A DNA stretch of 64,000 bases from Roseomonas mucosa (GCA_945878375.1 CAMDWG010000001.1:1-64000); one strand, 5' to 3'; positions 23,911-36,097 are shown, numbered from the stretch's first letter. Notes: generated from the sequence alone by a model not told the origin. Numbers and translations are program-made.

Positions 23911-25158
23911 ATGAACGACCGCATCTCCCTCCCCAAGGACCGCATCCGCATCCTGCTGCTGGAAGGCATCGCGGACAGCGCGGTGGACCTGTTCGGCGGC
24001 GCCGGCTACGCGACCATCCAGCGCGAGAAGCGCGCGCTCGAAGGCAAGGCGCTGATCGAGGCGGTGAAGGGCGTCCACATCCTCGGCATCCGGTCCCGCA
24101 CCGAGGTGAGCGAGGAGGTGCTGGAAGCCGCCGACCGGCTGATCGCCATCGGCTGCTTCTGCATCGGCACCAACCAGGTCGATCTGCGCGCCGCCGCAAG
24201 GCGCGGCATCGCGGTGTTCAACGCGCCCTTCTCCAACACGCGCTCCGTCGCGGAACTGACGCTGGCGGAAGCGGTCATGCTGCTGCGGGGCATCGTCGAC
24301 AAGTCGAACGCCGCCCATGCGGGCGGCTGGGACAAGTCGGCGGCGAATTCGTGGGAGATGCGCGGCAAGACGCTCGGCATCGTCGGCTATGGCAGCATCG
24401 GCAGCCAGCTATCCGTCCTCGCCGAGGCCTTCGGCATGCGGGTGATGTATTACGACCATTCCTCCAAGCTGCCGCATGGCAACGCCCACCCCGTGGGCAG
24501 CCTGGCCGAATTGCTGCGGCACGCCGATGTGCTGACACTGCATGTGCCGGAGACGCCGGACACGGTCGGCATGATCGGCGCGGCGGAGATCGCGCTGATG
24601 AAGCCGTCCGCCGTCGTCATCAACAACGCCCGCGGGACGGTGGTGGATGTGGCGGCACTCGCAGCCGCACTGCGGGAGAAGCGGATCCTGGGTGCGGCCT
24701 TCGACGTCTTCCCGGTGGAGCCGAAGCGCAACGGGGACGCCTTCGTCTCCGCGCTGCAGGGCCTGCCCAATGTGATCCTGACCCCGCATATCGGCGGCAG
24801 CACGGCGGAAGCGCAGGACCGGATCGGCGCGGAAGTGGCGCGGAAGCTGGTGGATTATTCGGACACCGGCGCGACGCTGGGCTCGGTGAACCTGCCGCAG
24901 GTGCAGCTGCCGCCGCGTCCGACCGGCGCCCGCTGGACGCATCTGCACCGCGACGCGCCCGGCATCCTGTCCCGCATCAATGAAAGCTTCGGGCGGCGCG
25001 GCCTGAACATCGCCGCGCAATACTACCAGACGGAGTCCGAGCTGGGCTACGTCGTGGTGGAATCGGTCGAGGCGCGGGCGGATGCGGATGCGATCCTGGC
25101 GGAGCTGCGCGCCCTGCCCGGCACGGTGCGGTCCCGCCTGATCTATGAGCGGAGCTGA
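23911..25158 (+). CDS. serA: D-3-phosphoglycerate dehydrogenase with ACT domain
   Basis: A 415-residue protein of the short (E. coli-like) SerA form. Features are the N-terminal substrate domain, I-G-C-F-C-I-G-T-N-Q-V-D near 81-92 and the NAD motif G-Y-G-S-I-G near 160-165. Catalytic arginine lies in N-N-A-R-G-T-V near 236 and histidine in T-P-H-I-G-G-S near 292. A C-terminal ACT domain (about 340-415) binds serine for feedback inhibition. It catalyses the first step of serine synthesis. The ATG at 23911 matches the family start. Its 3' end overlaps the convergent kinase gene by 16 bases. Confidence 0.94.
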   Translation: MNDRISLPKDRIRILLLEGIADSAVDLFGGAGYATIQREKRALEGKALIEAVKGVHILGIRSRTEVSEEVLEAADRLIAIGCFCIGTNQVDLRAAARRGIAVFNAPFSNTRSVAELTLAEAVMLLRGIVDKSNAAHAGGWDKSAANSWEMRGKTLGIVGYGSIGSQLSVLAEAFGMRVMYYDHSSKLPHGNAHPVGSLAELLRHADVLTLHVPETPDTVGMIGAAEIALMKPSAVVINNARGTVVDVAALAAALREKRILGAAFDVFPVEPKRNGDAFVSALQGLPNVILTPHIGGSTAEAQDRIGAEVARKLVDYSDTGATLGSVNLPQVQLPPRPTGARWTHLHRDAPGILSRINESFGRRGLNIAAQYYQTESELGYVVVESVEARADADAILAELRALPGTVRSRLIYERS

Positions 25159-27941
25159 GGGCCCGGTTCCCCGCCGCTGACCTCCGCCGGCCAGCGCAGC
25201 TGCGACGGCGGCAGGTCGATGCGGCAGTCCAGCCCTTCCTCGCGCCAGTCGAAAGCGCAGCATCCGCCCAGCTGGCGTTCCACCGTGTTGCGGATCACCG
25301 AATAGCCGAAGCCGCGCCGGGCCGGCGGGCCGGATAGGGGCTCTGCGCGGGTTTCCGCCCAGCGCAGCGACAGCCCGCCATCGGCCAGCGGCTGCCAGCG
25401 GATCGCCACCCGCCCGCCCGGCGCGGACAGCGCGCCATGCTTGGCGGCATTGGTCGCCAGTTCATGCAGCGCCATCGCCAGCGGCTGCGCCGCGCCGGGG
25501 GCGAGCGCGACCTGCGGCCCATCCAGCGCCACGCGATCCAGCGCCTCCGCGCCGCCGCGATAGGGGGCGAGTTCCTCCTCGACCAGTTCGCGCAAGCCCG
25601 CGCGGCTCCAGCCATCGCGCGCCAGCAGCGTGTGGGCGCGGGCCAGGGCGGCGATGCGGCCGGTGACGGCGGCGCGGAAGCGGTCCGGATCGGCATCGCG
25701 CGTCAGCGCGACGATGGATTGCACCACCGCCAGCGCGTTCTTCGCGCGGTGGTCCACTTCCCGCGCCAGCAGCATCTGCCGTTCCTCGGCGCGTCGACGC
25801 TCCGTCACGTCGAAATTCACGCCGCGCACCACCAGCGCCTGGCCTTCCGCATCGCGCAGGATCTCGCCCCTTGTCGCGATCCAGCGCACCTCCCCGGTAT
25901 CGGCGCGGCGGATGCGGAATTCGTCCTCGTAGCGCGTGAGCGATGGATCCGCCGCACGCGCCACGCGGCGCGCCAGACGCGCCTCGCGGTCCGCCGGATG
26001 GACCAGCGCCAGATGCTCGGCAGACGTGACCCAGGGCCCGCGCCCCTTGGGGTCCACCCCATAGAGGCGGAACATCGAGGCCGACCAATGCACATCCCCG
26101 CCCCGCACATAGCGCTCGAACACGCCGATTTCCGCCGCGTCCTGCGCCAGGCGCAGCCGCATCGCGCTGTCGGCCAGCGCGTCCTCCGCCGCGATGCGGG
26201 CGGTGACATCGGTGGCAGACGGGATCAGATGGGTGATCCGCCCATCCGCATCGCGCAGCGGCGCGATCTGGAAATCGAGCGTGATGCGCCGCCCCCCGGG
26301 CAGCCGCAGCGGCATGTCGAAACGCAGCGCCCCACCCGCCGCCGCGCGCGCGCAGGCCTCCCGCATGCGGGTCTGGGCGGCCGGGTCCTGGCTCCACCAG
26401 GGACAGTCCCAGAAGGGCCGCCCGCGCAATTCCTCCAGCGTCGCGCCGGCGGCCTCCAGCGGCGCGCGGTTCACCTCCATCAGCGTGCCATCGGGGGCCA
26501 GGACGGCGACGAAGCTGAAGAGGTTGTCCAGCACCCGCCGCAGCCGCGCCTCGCTTTCGGCGATGCGCCGCGCCGCGTCCTCCGCCGCCGTGATGTCGCG
26601 GAGGAAGGCAACGAGGCCGCCATCGCCGCGCGGCTGGATGTCGATGCGAAGCCGCCGCCCCGCCATCGGGCAGTCCCCTTCCGCCGAGACCGGCTCGCGC
26701 CTCGTCATCGCGCGCCGGAAGGCGGCTTCGCAGGGGGCGGGGAAGGGGCTGGGGAAGGCCCGCCAGAGCGTCACGCCGATCAGTTCCGCGCCGCGGGCGA
26801 ACATCGCGGAGGCGTGGCGATTGACGAAGGTGATGCGCCAATCGGCATCGACGGCGAAGACGCCTTCCGCCGTCGCTTCCAGCACCGCCTGGAGTTCGCG
26901 TCGCCCAGCCTCGGCCGCGGCGCGGTCCCGCGCGCCCCGCGCCATCGCCTTGGCGACGGCCCAGCCCAGCAGGCAGACCAGCGCTGCCGCCAGGCCGAAC
27001 AGCGTCGCGTTGCGGGTCAGGCGCTCCCGGTAAGGGGCCAGCGCGGCAGTGCGGGACAGGCTGGCCACGGCAAGGACCGGCAGTTCCCCGCCGACCAGGC
27101 GCCAAGCGACCAGCAGCGGTTTGCCATCCGGGGTCACGGCCTCAAAGCGGCCTTCCCGGCCGGCCAGGCCCTGGTCCAGCGGCAGCGGCGGCAAGGGCGG
27201 GGCCTGGATGGCAGCAGGGGCTGCCGGCGCCAGCGGATAGAGCGTCAGCGGCGCGCCATCCGCCCCCCGGAACAGCCCCGCCTGCCCGCCCTCCCCCAGC
27301 CCAAGCCGGGCCATCACGCGGCGGAAATCCTTGGCATCGATCCGCGCCTGCACGATGCCGATCAACCGCCCCTCGGTGTCGCGGACCGCGCGGGCATAGC
27401 CCTTGATCCAGGCCCCGCGCACCGGATCGAACAGCAGCGGGGCCAGCAGGCTCTCCGCCCCCTCTCGCGGGGGTGCGATGGGGGTGGGATCGGCGGGCAT
27501 GGCCACTTGCGGCTCGGCCTCGTCGCTGCTGGACCAGAGCCGGCCTTCGGCATCCAGCACCGAGATCCCCCGGATCTGCGGCGCCTGCGCCAGCAAGGCG
27601 ACGAGGTCCCTCTGGCCCGCCGGCCCGCGATAGGCCGCCGGGCCGTCGCGGCGCACCGTCTCCGCCACCCTGTCGGTCAGCAGCCGCGCCGCGACCAGGC
27701 CGCGTTCGGCATGTTCGGCGGCGGCGAAGGCGGCGCGTTCCGCCGTGCCCCAGCCATCCTCCAGCACCGCGGCATGGTCGCGCTGGTAGATGACGAACAG
27801 CCCGCCCGCCATGATCAGCAGCACCGCCCCGAGCAGGATGGCGAGCCATCGCCCGGCCGGCCCGACCCTGGGTTGCGGCAGGAAAGGGAGGATGGCGACC
27901 GGACGAACCCGACCAACAGACAACAGGCCCGTGTCAGGCAT
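25143..27941 (-). CDS. HWE-family sensor histidine kinase with extracytoplasmic sensor and three PAS domains
   Basis: A 932-residue membrane kinase. A first span (about 31-52), a periplasmic cache-like sensor (53-310) and a second span (about 313-335) are followed by three PAS domains (roughly 345-455, 462-585 and 590-715). The HWE kinase core comes next: the phospho-acceptor block is E-V-D-H-R-A-K-N near 726-733, with N-box H-E-L-A-T-N-A-A-K-H-G and a G-F-G-Y-S-V-I block. HWE kinases typically drive the alphaproteobacterial general stress response or light/redox signalling. No response regulator, phyR or nepR is nearby, so it is an orphan here. The region before it carries no obvious partner. 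Confidence 0.92.
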   Translation of the reverse strand: MPDTGLLSVGRVRPVAILPFLPQPRVGPAGRWLAILLGAVLLIMAGGLFVIYQRDHAAVLEDGWGTAERAAFAAAEHAERGLVAARLLTDRVAETVRRDGPAAYRGPAGQRDLVALLAQAPQIRGISVLDAEGRLWSSSDEAEPQVAMPADPTPIAPPREGAESLLAPLLFDPVRGAWIKGYARAVRDTEGRLIGIVQARIDAKDFRRVMARLGLGEGGQAGLFRGADGAPLTLYPLAPAAPAAIQAPPLPPLPLDQGLAGREGRFEAVTPDGKPLLVAWRLVGGELPVLAVASLSRTAALAPYRERLTRNATLFGLAAALVCLLGWAVAKAMARGARDRAAAEAGRRELQAVLEATAEGVFAVDADWRITFVNRHASAMFARGAELIGVTLWRAFPSPFPAPCEAAFRRAMTRREPVSAEGDCPMAGRRLRIDIQPRGDGGLVAFLRDITAAEDAARRIAESEARLRRVLDNLFSFVAVLAPDGTLMEVNRAPLEAAGATLEELRGRPFWDCPWWSQDPAAQTRMREACARAAAGGALRFDMPLRLPGGRRITLDFQIAPLRDADGRITHLIPSATDVTARIAAEDALADSAMRLRLAQDAAEIGVFERYVRGGDVHWSASMFRLYGVDPKGRGPWVTSAEHLALVHPADREARLARRVARAADPSLTRYEDEFRIRRADTGEVRWIATRGEILRDAEGQALVVRGVNFDVTERRRAEERQMLLAREVDHRAKNALAVVQSIVALTRDADPDRFRAAVTGRIAALARAHTLLARDGWSRAGLRELVEEELAPYRGGAEALDRVALDGPQVALAPGAAQPLAMALHELATNAAKHGALSAPGGRVAIRWQPLADGGLSLRWAETRAEPLSGPPARRGFGYSVIRNTVERQLGGCCAFDWREEGLDCRIDLPPSQLRWPAEVSGGEPGPQLRS

Positions 27942-28087
27942 GGCGCCCGGCGATGCTCCGGCTTGGGGGGTGACTCTTCGCCTTCGGAACGCAAGGGTTC
28001 CGCGCGCTACCCCTCAATTATCGCCATGGGCGAGGCCGGGCACAATGACGGCGAAGGCCGTGCCGGATCGCAATTGCGTGATCGAAG

Positions 28088-28114
28088 CCGGCGCCCGTCC
28101 GGGACGGGCGCCGG
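28088..28114 (-). terminator. terminator hairpin after coxM
   Basis: An 11-bp perfect stem (CCGGCGCCCGT, loop CCGGG, ACGGGCGCCGG) lies just after the coxM stop on the leftward transcript. It probably ends the coxSLM operon before the kinase gene. Confidence 0.6.
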
Positions 28115-28123
28115 GTGCGGTGC

Positions 28124-28921
28124 TCAGCCGGCGTTGACCACCGCCCGCTTGGCCATGACGGTGACGAGATGCGCGCGATAGTCGGCGCTGGCGTGGATAT
28201 CGCCATTCATCATGCCGGCATCGAGCTTGATGCCCGCCACCGCATCGGCCGACCAATTGGCGGCCAGCGCCGCTTCCATCGCGGTCGCGCGGAAGGCGCC
28301 ATTGGCACCCGCGCCATTCACCGCCACCCGCACGCCGGCCGAGCCCTTGGCGACGAAAACGCCGGCCATGGAATAGCGGCTGGCCGGGTTCTTCATCTTG
28401 GCGTAGCCCGCCTTGTCCGGCACCGGGATGTGGATCGCCGTCACGATCTCCCCGGCGTCGAGCGCGGTGGCGAACATGCCCTGGAAGAAGTCATCCGCCG
28501 CGATCTTCCGCCGGTCGGTCTGGATCGTGGCTCCCAGCGCGAGCAGCGCCGCCGGATAATCGGCCGACGGATCGTTGTTCGCGACCGAGCCGCCCATGGT
28601 GCCGCGGTTGCGGACCTGGGTGTCGCCGATCGTGCTCGCCATCCAGGCCAGGGCCGGGATCGCCGCCTTGATCTCCGCCGAGGTCGCGACCTCGTAGTGC
28701 TTCGTCAGCGCGCCGATCACGATGGTGTTGCCGTCGCGCTTCACCCCGCGCAGTTCCGCGATGCCCGAGAGATCGACCAGCGAGGTCGGCTTGGACAGGC
28801 GCAGCTTCAGCGCGGGCAGCAGCGTCATGCCGCCCGAGACGGGCCGCGCCTCGGGGTCCGCCGACAGCAGCTTCACCGCATCGGCGACGGAGGCGGGCTT
28901 GTGGTAGGAGAATTCGTACAT
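28124..28921 (-). CDS. CoxM-type FAD-binding subunit of a molybdenum hydroxylase
   Basis: A 265-residue FAD-binding PCMH-type subunit. P-V-S-G-G-M-T-L-L-P near 27-36 and T-I-G-D-T-Q-V-R-N-R-G-T-M-G-G-S near 96-111 are the two FAD-binding motifs, and the C-terminal CO_deh_flav domain follows. It carries electrons from the iron-sulfur subunit to the acceptor. It is the third gene of an S-L-M ordered operon, 15 bases after coxL. Confidence 0.92.
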   Translation of the reverse strand: MYEFSYHKPASVADAVKLLSADPEARPVSGGMTLLPALKLRLSKPTSLVDLSGIAELRGVKRDGNTIVIGALTKHYEVATSAEIKAAIPALAWMASTIGDTQVRNRGTMGGSVANNDPSADYPAALLALGATIQTDRRKIAADDFFQGMFATALDAGEIVTAIHIPVPDKAGYAKMKNPASRYSMAGVFVAKGSAGVRVAVNGAGANGAFRATAMEAALAANWSADAVAGIKLDAGMMNGDIHASADYRAHLVTVMAKRAVVNAG

Positions 28922-28936
28922 CGTTCAGTCCCCCGC

Positions 28937-31327
28937 TTATTCCGCCGCCATCTGGCGGCCGCCATTGATGATGGTCCAGATCTTCTGCGGCGTCGCCGGC
29001 ATCTCGACATGCCGCACGCCATAATCGCGCAACGCATCCACCACCGCGTTGATCACCGCCGGCGGCGACCCGATCGCCCCCACTTCCCCGCAACCCTTCA
29101 CGCCCAGCGGGTTGTGGGTGCAGAGCGTGGTGTGCGTCGCCACCGAAACCGGTGCGAGATCATCCGCGCGCGGCATGGTGTAGTCCATCATGGACCCGCT
29201 GATCAGCTGCCCATGCGCGTCATAGATCGCGGATTCCAGAAGCGCCTGGCCGATGCCCTGCGCGACCCCGCCCTGCACCTGGCCTTCGACGATCATCGGG
29301 TTGATGACGCGGCCGACATCGTCCACCGCCGTGAAGTTCACCATCGCGACCTTGCCCGTCTCCGGGTCGATCTCGACCTCGGCGATGTGGCAGCCGCCGG
29401 GATAGGTGAAGTTCTTCGGGTCGTAGAAGGCGGTTTCCTCCAGCCCCGGCTCGATCTCATCGATCGGGTAGTTGTGGGGCACATAGGCCGCGAGGCTGAT
29501 ATCGGTCAGCGTCTTGGTCTTGTCGGTGCCCGTCACGCGGAAGGTGCCGCGCTCGAATTCCACATCCTCGACGCTGGCTTCCATCAGGTGGGCGGCGATG
29601 CGCTTGCCCTTGGCGACGATCTTGTCCATCGCCTTGACCATCGCGGAGCCGCCGACCGCGAGGCTGCGGCTGCCATAGGTGCCCATGCCGAAGGGCACCT
29701 TCGCCGTGTCGCCATGGACGATGTCCACATTCGCGATGGGCACGCCAAGCCGGTCCGCGACCAGCTGGGCGAAGGTGGTCTCATGCCCCTGGCCGTGGCT
29801 ATGCGCGCCGGTCAGCACGGTGACGCTGCCGGTGGGATGCACGCGGATCGTGCCCACCTCATACAGCCCCGCCCGCGCGCCGAGGCTGCCGACCACGGCG
29901 GATGGCGCGATGCCGCAGGCTTCCACATAGGTGGAAATCCCGATGCCGCGCAGCTTGCCGCGCGCCGCGGCTTCCTTCCGCCGCGCCTCGAACCCCGGAT
30001 AGCCGGCGGTCTCGAGCGCCGCGTCCAGCGTCGCGAAGTAGTTGCCGCTGTCATATTGCAGCGCGACCGGCGTCTGGTACGGGAAGCCGTCCACGGGCAC
30101 GAAGTTGCGCCGCCGGAACTCCACCTTGTCGAGGCCGATCTCGGCGGCGGCGACATCCATCAGCCGTTCCAGCAGATAGGTCGCTTCCGGCCGCCCGGCG
30201 CCGCGATAGGCGTCCACGGGCACGGTGTTGGTGAAAACCGCCTTCACCTCCGCATAGATCACCGGCATCGAATAGACGCCCGAGAGCAGCGTGGCGTAGA
30301 GGTAGGTCGGCACGCAGGGCGCGAAGGTGGAGAGATACGCGCCCATATTGGCGTGGGTGTGCACCTTCAGCCCGAGGATCTTACCCCCCGCATCCAGCGC
30401 CAGTTCCGCCTTCGTCACATGGTCGCGGCCATGCGCGTCCGACACGAAGCTTTCCGTCCGATCCGCCGTCCACTTCACCGGGCGCTTCACGCGGGCGCTG
30501 GCCCAGGTGACGATCGCTTCTTCCGCGTAGTGGTAGATCTTGGACCCGAAGCCGCCGCCGACATCGGGCGCGACCACGCGCAGCTTCGATTCCGGGATGC
30601 TGAGCACGAAGGCGCCCATCAGCAGCCGGATCACATGCGGGTTCTGGCTGGTGGTGTAGAGCGTGTAGTCGCCCGATTGCGGATCGAAGTCGCCGATGGC
30701 CGCGCGGGGTTCCATCGCGTTCGGCACCAGGCGGTTGTTCGTCGTCTCGAAGGCGACGATCTTGTGGGCCTTGGCGAAGGCCGCATCCAGCACCGCGCGG
30801 TCGCCGATATGCCAGTCGTAGCAGAGGTTGCCGGGCGCGGCTTCGTGGATCTGCGGCGCGCCGGCGGCCAGCGCCTGGTCCATCGTGGCCGCGGCGGGCA
30901 GGACATCGTAGTCTACCACGATGGCTTCGGCCGCGTCGCGTGCCTGGGCGCGGCTCTCCGCGATCACCACCGCGACCTGGTCGCCGACATGGCGCACCTT
31001 GCCGATGGCCAGCGCCGGGTGCATCGGCTCCGCCATCGGGGAGCCGTCCTTGTTGTGGATCTGCCAGCCGCAGGGAATGCCGCCGACATTCGCCGCCGCC
31101 AGATCCGCGCCGGTGAAGATCGCGAGCACGCCCGGCATCGCCTTCGCCTGCGCGGTGTCGATCGACCTGATCGCTGCATGCGCATGCGGGCTGCGGAGCA
31201 TATAGGCGTGGGACTGGCCGGGGCGGTTGATGTCGTCCGTGTACTGCCCGCGGCCAGACAGGAAGCGAAGATCTTCCTTGCGGCGCACGGAGGCGCCGAT
31301 GCCCTCGAAGGGCGCTGCGACGTTCAT
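28937..31327 (-). CDS. form II CoxL-type molybdenum-binding large subunit
   Basis: A 796-residue xanthine-dehydrogenase-family large subunit. The active-site loop reads A-Y-R-G-A-G-R, which marks form II (not the CO-oxidising form I A-Y-x-C-S-F-R). The molybdenum-site glutamate is in K-G-C-G-E-V-G near residue 757, and the V-G-G-G-F-G-S-K cofactor loop lies near 255. Form II enzymes oxidise varied aldehydes or heterocycles and only occasionally CO, so the name should not imply CO dehydrogenase. Order S-L-M also fits form II clusters. The nearby urate genes might hint at purine substrates, but that is speculation. Confidence 0.92.
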   Translation of the reverse strand: MNVAAPFEGIGASVRRKEDLRFLSGRGQYTDDINRPGQSHAYMLRSPHAHAAIRSIDTAQAKAMPGVLAIFTGADLAAANVGGIPCGWQIHNKDGSPMAEPMHPALAIGKVRHVGDQVAVVIAESRAQARDAAEAIVVDYDVLPAAATMDQALAAGAPQIHEAAPGNLCYDWHIGDRAVLDAAFAKAHKIVAFETTNNRLVPNAMEPRAAIGDFDPQSGDYTLYTTSQNPHVIRLLMGAFVLSIPESKLRVVAPDVGGGFGSKIYHYAEEAIVTWASARVKRPVKWTADRTESFVSDAHGRDHVTKAELALDAGGKILGLKVHTHANMGAYLSTFAPCVPTYLYATLLSGVYSMPVIYAEVKAVFTNTVPVDAYRGAGRPEATYLLERLMDVAAAEIGLDKVEFRRRNFVPVDGFPYQTPVALQYDSGNYFATLDAALETAGYPGFEARRKEAAARGKLRGIGISTYVEACGIAPSAVVGSLGARAGLYEVGTIRVHPTGSVTVLTGAHSHGQGHETTFAQLVADRLGVPIANVDIVHGDTAKVPFGMGTYGSRSLAVGGSAMVKAMDKIVAKGKRIAAHLMEASVEDVEFERGTFRVTGTDKTKTLTDISLAAYVPHNYPIDEIEPGLEETAFYDPKNFTYPGGCHIAEVEIDPETGKVAMVNFTAVDDVGRVINPMIVEGQVQGGVAQGIGQALLESAIYDAHGQLISGSMMDYTMPRADDLAPVSVATHTTLCTHNPLGVKGCGEVGAIGSPPAVINAVVDALRDYGVRHVEMPATPQKIWTIINGGRQMAAE

Positions 31328-31363
31328 GGCTTTTTTTCCCTCCCCGTTGCGCCCTTGCGCCTT

Positions 31364-31867
<504 letters not shown>

Positions 31868-31898
31868 CGCGCGTCTCCCCCAGATGGATCTATCGTAG

Positions 31899-31914
31899 GC
31901 CCCCATATGGGGGC
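31899..31914. promoter_or_regulatory. 16-nt perfect palindrome upstream of coxS
   Basis: GCCCCCATATGGGGGC lies 31 bases before the coxS start codon in a 224-base gap. It is a good candidate operator or promoter-proximal dyad for the cox operon. The rest of the gap holds G/C-run inverted repeats (for example CCCCCCAGGGGGG near 32070) that may end the dpp operon. Confidence 0.5.
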
Positions 31915-32091
31915 GGCGTTTCGATGCGGAAGCCTCGCCCTGCCCCGCCGCCGCGTCAAGCCGAATGGCGGGCAGGGGCGGGTGGCTTGCGCGAAAATGC
32001 GGTTATCACGGGCCCAGGGGGCCGCAATCCGGCCGGGGCTGGATGCCCGGCCGGATCGCGCCATCGTGCCCCCCAGGGGGGAACGGTGCCG

Positions 32092-33188
32092 TCAGCCGAC
32101 GGCGAGAAGCGCCGCGCCCTTGGCCCCGGCCAGCGGGTTTTCCGACGCCGGGCGGTCGTGCAGGTGGCAGGCGGACACATGCCCTTCCCCCATCGCGTCC
32201 AGCACCGGCTTCAGCTGCGGCTCCTCCGTCCGGCAACGGTCGAAGGCATAGGGGCAGCGGGTGTGGAAGCGGCAACCCTTGGGCGGGTTGATCGGGCTCG
32301 GCACATCGCCCTTGAGGATGATCCTCTCCCGCGCCGCGCCGGGTTCGGGCACCGGCACGGCGGATAGCAGCGCTTCCGTGTAGGGGTGCTTCGGCGCGGC
32401 AAACAGGCTGCGCTTCGGCGCCACTTCCACGATCTTGCCGAGATACATCACCGCCACGCGATGCGTCATATGCTCCACGATCGCGAGATCGTGGGAGATG
32501 AACAGCATCGCGAGGCCGAGTTCCTTCTGCAGATCCTGCAGCAGGTTGACGATCTGCGCCTTCACCGAGACGTCGAGCGCGCTGACCGCTTCGTCGCAGA
32601 TGATCAGGTCGGGATCGGCCGCGAGCGCGCGGGCGATGCAGATGCGCTGGCGCTGGCCGCCGGAGAATTCATGCGGCCAGCGGTTCACCGCATCCCTCGG
32701 CAGCCGCACCTTGTCCATCAGCGCCGCGACCTTGGCTTCCAGATCCGCGGAATCCTTGGCCATGCCGAAATTCCGGATCGGCTCGGCCAGGATGTCGCGC
32801 ACCCGCATGCGGGGGTTGAGGCTGCTGAAGGGGTCCTGGAACACCACCTGCATGCGCCGGCGCAGCGGGCGCAGGGCGGAAGCGGGCATGTCGTCGATCC
32901 GCGTGCCGTCCAGGATCACTTGGCCGCCGGTCAGGCCGAACAGGCGCAGCACCGCCTTGCCGACGGTGGATTTGCCGCAGCCGGATTCGCCCACCAGCGA
33001 CAGCGTCTCGCCCTTCGCGATGTCGAAGGACACGCCATCCACCGCATAGACATAGCCGGTGGTGCCGCCGAGGAAGCCGCCGCGCAGCGGGAAGTGCTTC
33101 TTGAGGTCGTTGACCTGGAGTACGGGGGTCGGGTTGCCCGACCGATTCAGCTCTCCGCGCCCTTCGGCGCTGCGACCATCGGACGGGA

Positions 33189-33192
<4 letters not shown>
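32092..33192 (-). CDS. peptide/nickel-type ABC transporter ATPase (DppF-like)
   Basis: A 366-residue ATPase. Walker [10 protein letters not shown] is near 68-76, signature F-S-G-G-Q-R-Q near 177, Walker B L-I-I-C-D-E near 199 and H-D-L near 231. The oligopeptide-family C-terminal extension with cysteines ([14 protein letters not shown]) probably binds an iron-sulfur cluster, as in DppD/DppF. The ATG overlaps the preceding ATPase stop (ATGA). Last gene of the dpp-like operon. Confidence 0.93.
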
Positions 33193-34181
<989 letters not shown>

Positions 34182-34186
34182 CGCGA

Positions 34187-35098
34187 TCAGAGCCTTTTCG
34201 CCATGCGGGGGTCGAGCGCGTCGCGCAGACCGTCACCGAGCAGGTTCACCGCCAGCACCGTGATCGAGAGGAACACGGCGGGGAAGAACACGATATAGGG
34301 CTTCACCTGCCAGAGCGCGCGGCCCTCGGCCATGATGTTGCCCCAGGACGGGATGATCGGCGGCGTGCCCGCGCCGATGAAGGACAGGATCGCTTCCGTG
34401 ATCATGGCGGACGCGCAGATATAGGTCGCCTGCACGGTCAGCGGCGCCAGCGTGTTCGGCAGGATGTGGCGCAGGATGATCATCGGCGTGCGCGTACCGG
34501 ACGCGACGGCCGCATCCACATAGGGCTGTTCGCGCAAGGACAGCACCACGCCGCGCACCAGGCGCGAAACGCGCGGAATTTCCGCGATGGTGATGGCCAG
34601 GATCACGTTGCCCACGCTGCCGCGGGTCAGCGCCATCAGCGCGATCGCCAGCAGGATCGGCGGGATGGACATCATGCCGTCCATCACCCGCATGATGATG
34701 CTGTCCGCCACTCGGATGAAGCCCGAGATCAGCCCGATGGTCAGCCCCGCGAGGGAGGCGAGGATCGCGACCGAGAAGCCGACCGTCAGCGACACCCGCG
34801 TGCCATACAGCACGCGCGAATAGACATCGCGGCCCAGCATGTCGGTGCCGAACCACCATTGCGCCGAAGGCTCCCGCGTCCGCATCGCCGGCGCCAGCGC
34901 CGTCGGGTCCTTCGTGAACAGGAAGGGCGCGAAGACCGCGACGAAGACCATCGACAGCACCAGGAAGCTGCCAATGGCGATGGTCGGGTTGCGCCTGAGG
35001 AAGCCGATGAAGCCCTTCTTCGGCTTCACGGGCGGCAGGATGTCCGGCATCGCCGCCGCTGCGTTGACCCCCGGCGGGGGAAGGATGGCCGCGCTCAA
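34187..35098 (-). CDS. peptide/nickel-type ABC transporter permease (DppC-like)
   Basis: About 300 residues with an N-terminal span after a basic stretch (K-P-K-K-G-F) and five or six spans in all. The permease EAA-type loop ([11 protein letters not shown] near residue 194 from the TTG) and the family start F-G-T-D-x-L-G-R-D are visible. The start is chosen at a TTG (35098) that overlaps the previous stop as TTGA and has a GAGGA site seven bases before it. An ATG at 35050 would give 287 residues and is the alternative. It pairs with the DppB-like permease. Confidence 0.92.
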   Translation of the reverse strand: MSAAILPPPGVNAAAAMPDILPPVKPKKGFIGFLRRNPTIAIGSFLVLSMVFVAVFAPFLFTKDPTALAPAMRTREPSAQWWFGTDMLGRDVYSRVLYGTRVSLTVGFSVAILASLAGLTIGLISGFIRVADSIIMRVMDGMMSIPPILLAIALMALTRGSVGNVILAITIAEIPRVSRLVRGVVLSLREQPYVDAAVASGTRTPMIILRHILPNTLAPLTVQATYICASAMITEAILSFIGAGTPPIIPSWGNIMAEGRALWQVKPYIVFFPAVFLSITVLAVNLLGDGLRDALDPRMAKRL

Positions 35099-36036
35099 TA
35101 CCGGATCCTCGGGTCGAACAGGGTGTAGAGAAGGTCGATGACCAGATTGACCAGCACGTAGACGAAGCTGAACAGCAGCACGACGCCCTGGATCACCGGG
35201 TAGTCGCGCCGCAGGATCGCATCGACCGTGAGCCGGCCGAGGCCGGGGATGGCGAAGACGCTTTCCGTCACCACCGCGCCGCCGATCAGCAGCGCGATGC
35301 CGATGCCAATGACGGTCACGATCGGCACGGCGGCGTTCTTCAGCGCGTGCAGGAACAGGATGGCCCGCTGGCCGACGCCCTTGGCCTTCGCCGTGCGGAT
35401 ATAGTCCTGCTGCAGCACCTCCAGCATCGTCGCGCGCGTGATGCGCGCGATCAGCGCGATATAGACGGTGCCGAGCGCGATGGCGGGCAGGATCAGGTTC
35501 TCGATCCAGGGGCCGAAGCCGCGGGAGAAGGGCGTGTAGCCCTGCACCGGCAGCCAATCCAGCTCCAGCGCGAAGACGTAGGCCAGCACATAGCCCACCA
35601 CGAAGACCGGCACCGAGAAGCCGAGCACCGCGAAGCCCATCACCGCGCGGTCGATCACCGTGCCCTGCCGCCAGGCCGCGACGACGCCCATCGGCACCGC
35701 GACGGACACCGCCAGCAGCAGCGTGACCACCATCAACGACAGCGTCGGCTCGATCCGCTGCGCGATCATCGTGCTGACCGGCAGGTTGGTGAAGATGGAG
35801 GTGCCGAGGTCGCCGCGCACGATGTCCCACACCCAGGCGCCGAAGCGCACCAGATAGGGCCGGTCGAGCCCGAGGCTCGCGCGGATCCGCTCGATATCGG
35901 CGGGCGTCGCCTGGTCGCCGGCGATCACGGCCGCCGGGTCGCCCGGCGCGATATAGAGAAGGGAGAAGACGAACAGCGCCACCACGGCCATGACCGGAAT
36001 GGTGGCCAGCACGCGCCGGACTACATAAGCGAACAT
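35095..36036 (-). CDS. peptide/nickel-type ABC transporter permease (DppB-like)
   Basis: A 313-residue six-span permease. It has the typical N-terminal R-R-V-L-A-T-I-P span, the periplasmic D-P-A-A-V-I segment, the D-L-G-T-S-I block and the cytoplasmic R-T-A-K-A-K-G-V EAA-type loop near 222. It is the first membrane component after the binding-protein gene, from which it is separated by a stable hairpin. Confidence 0.93.
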   Translation of the reverse strand: MFAYVVRRVLATIPVMAVVALFVFSLLYIAPGDPAAVIAGDQATPADIERIRASLGLDRPYLVRFGAWVWDIVRGDLGTSIFTNLPVSTMIAQRIEPTLSLMVVTLLLAVSVAVPMGVVAAWRQGTVIDRAVMGFAVLGFSVPVFVVGYVLAYVFALELDWLPVQGYTPFSRGFGPWIENLILPAIALGTVYIALIARITRATMLEVLQQDYIRTAKAKGVGQRAILFLHALKNAAVPIVTVIGIGIALLIGGAVVTESVFAIPGLGRLTVDAILRRDYPVIQGVVLLFSFVYVLVNLVIDLLYTLFDPRIRY

Positions 36037-36058
36037 TGGGTACCCGCCTGCGATGCAG

Positions 36059-36089
36059 CCGGCCGGGCGCCACGCGGGCGCCCGGCCGG
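36059..36089 (-). promoter_or_regulatory. 13-bp intra-operon hairpin between binding protein and permease
   Basis: Perfect 13-bp stem (CCGGCCGGGCGCC, 5-nt loop, GGCGCCCGGCCGG) immediately after the binding-protein stop and before dppB. Such hairpins commonly protect the upstream message or attenuate the downstream one, giving more binding protein than permease. Confidence 0.6.
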
Positions 36090-36097
36090 TCCGCGAC

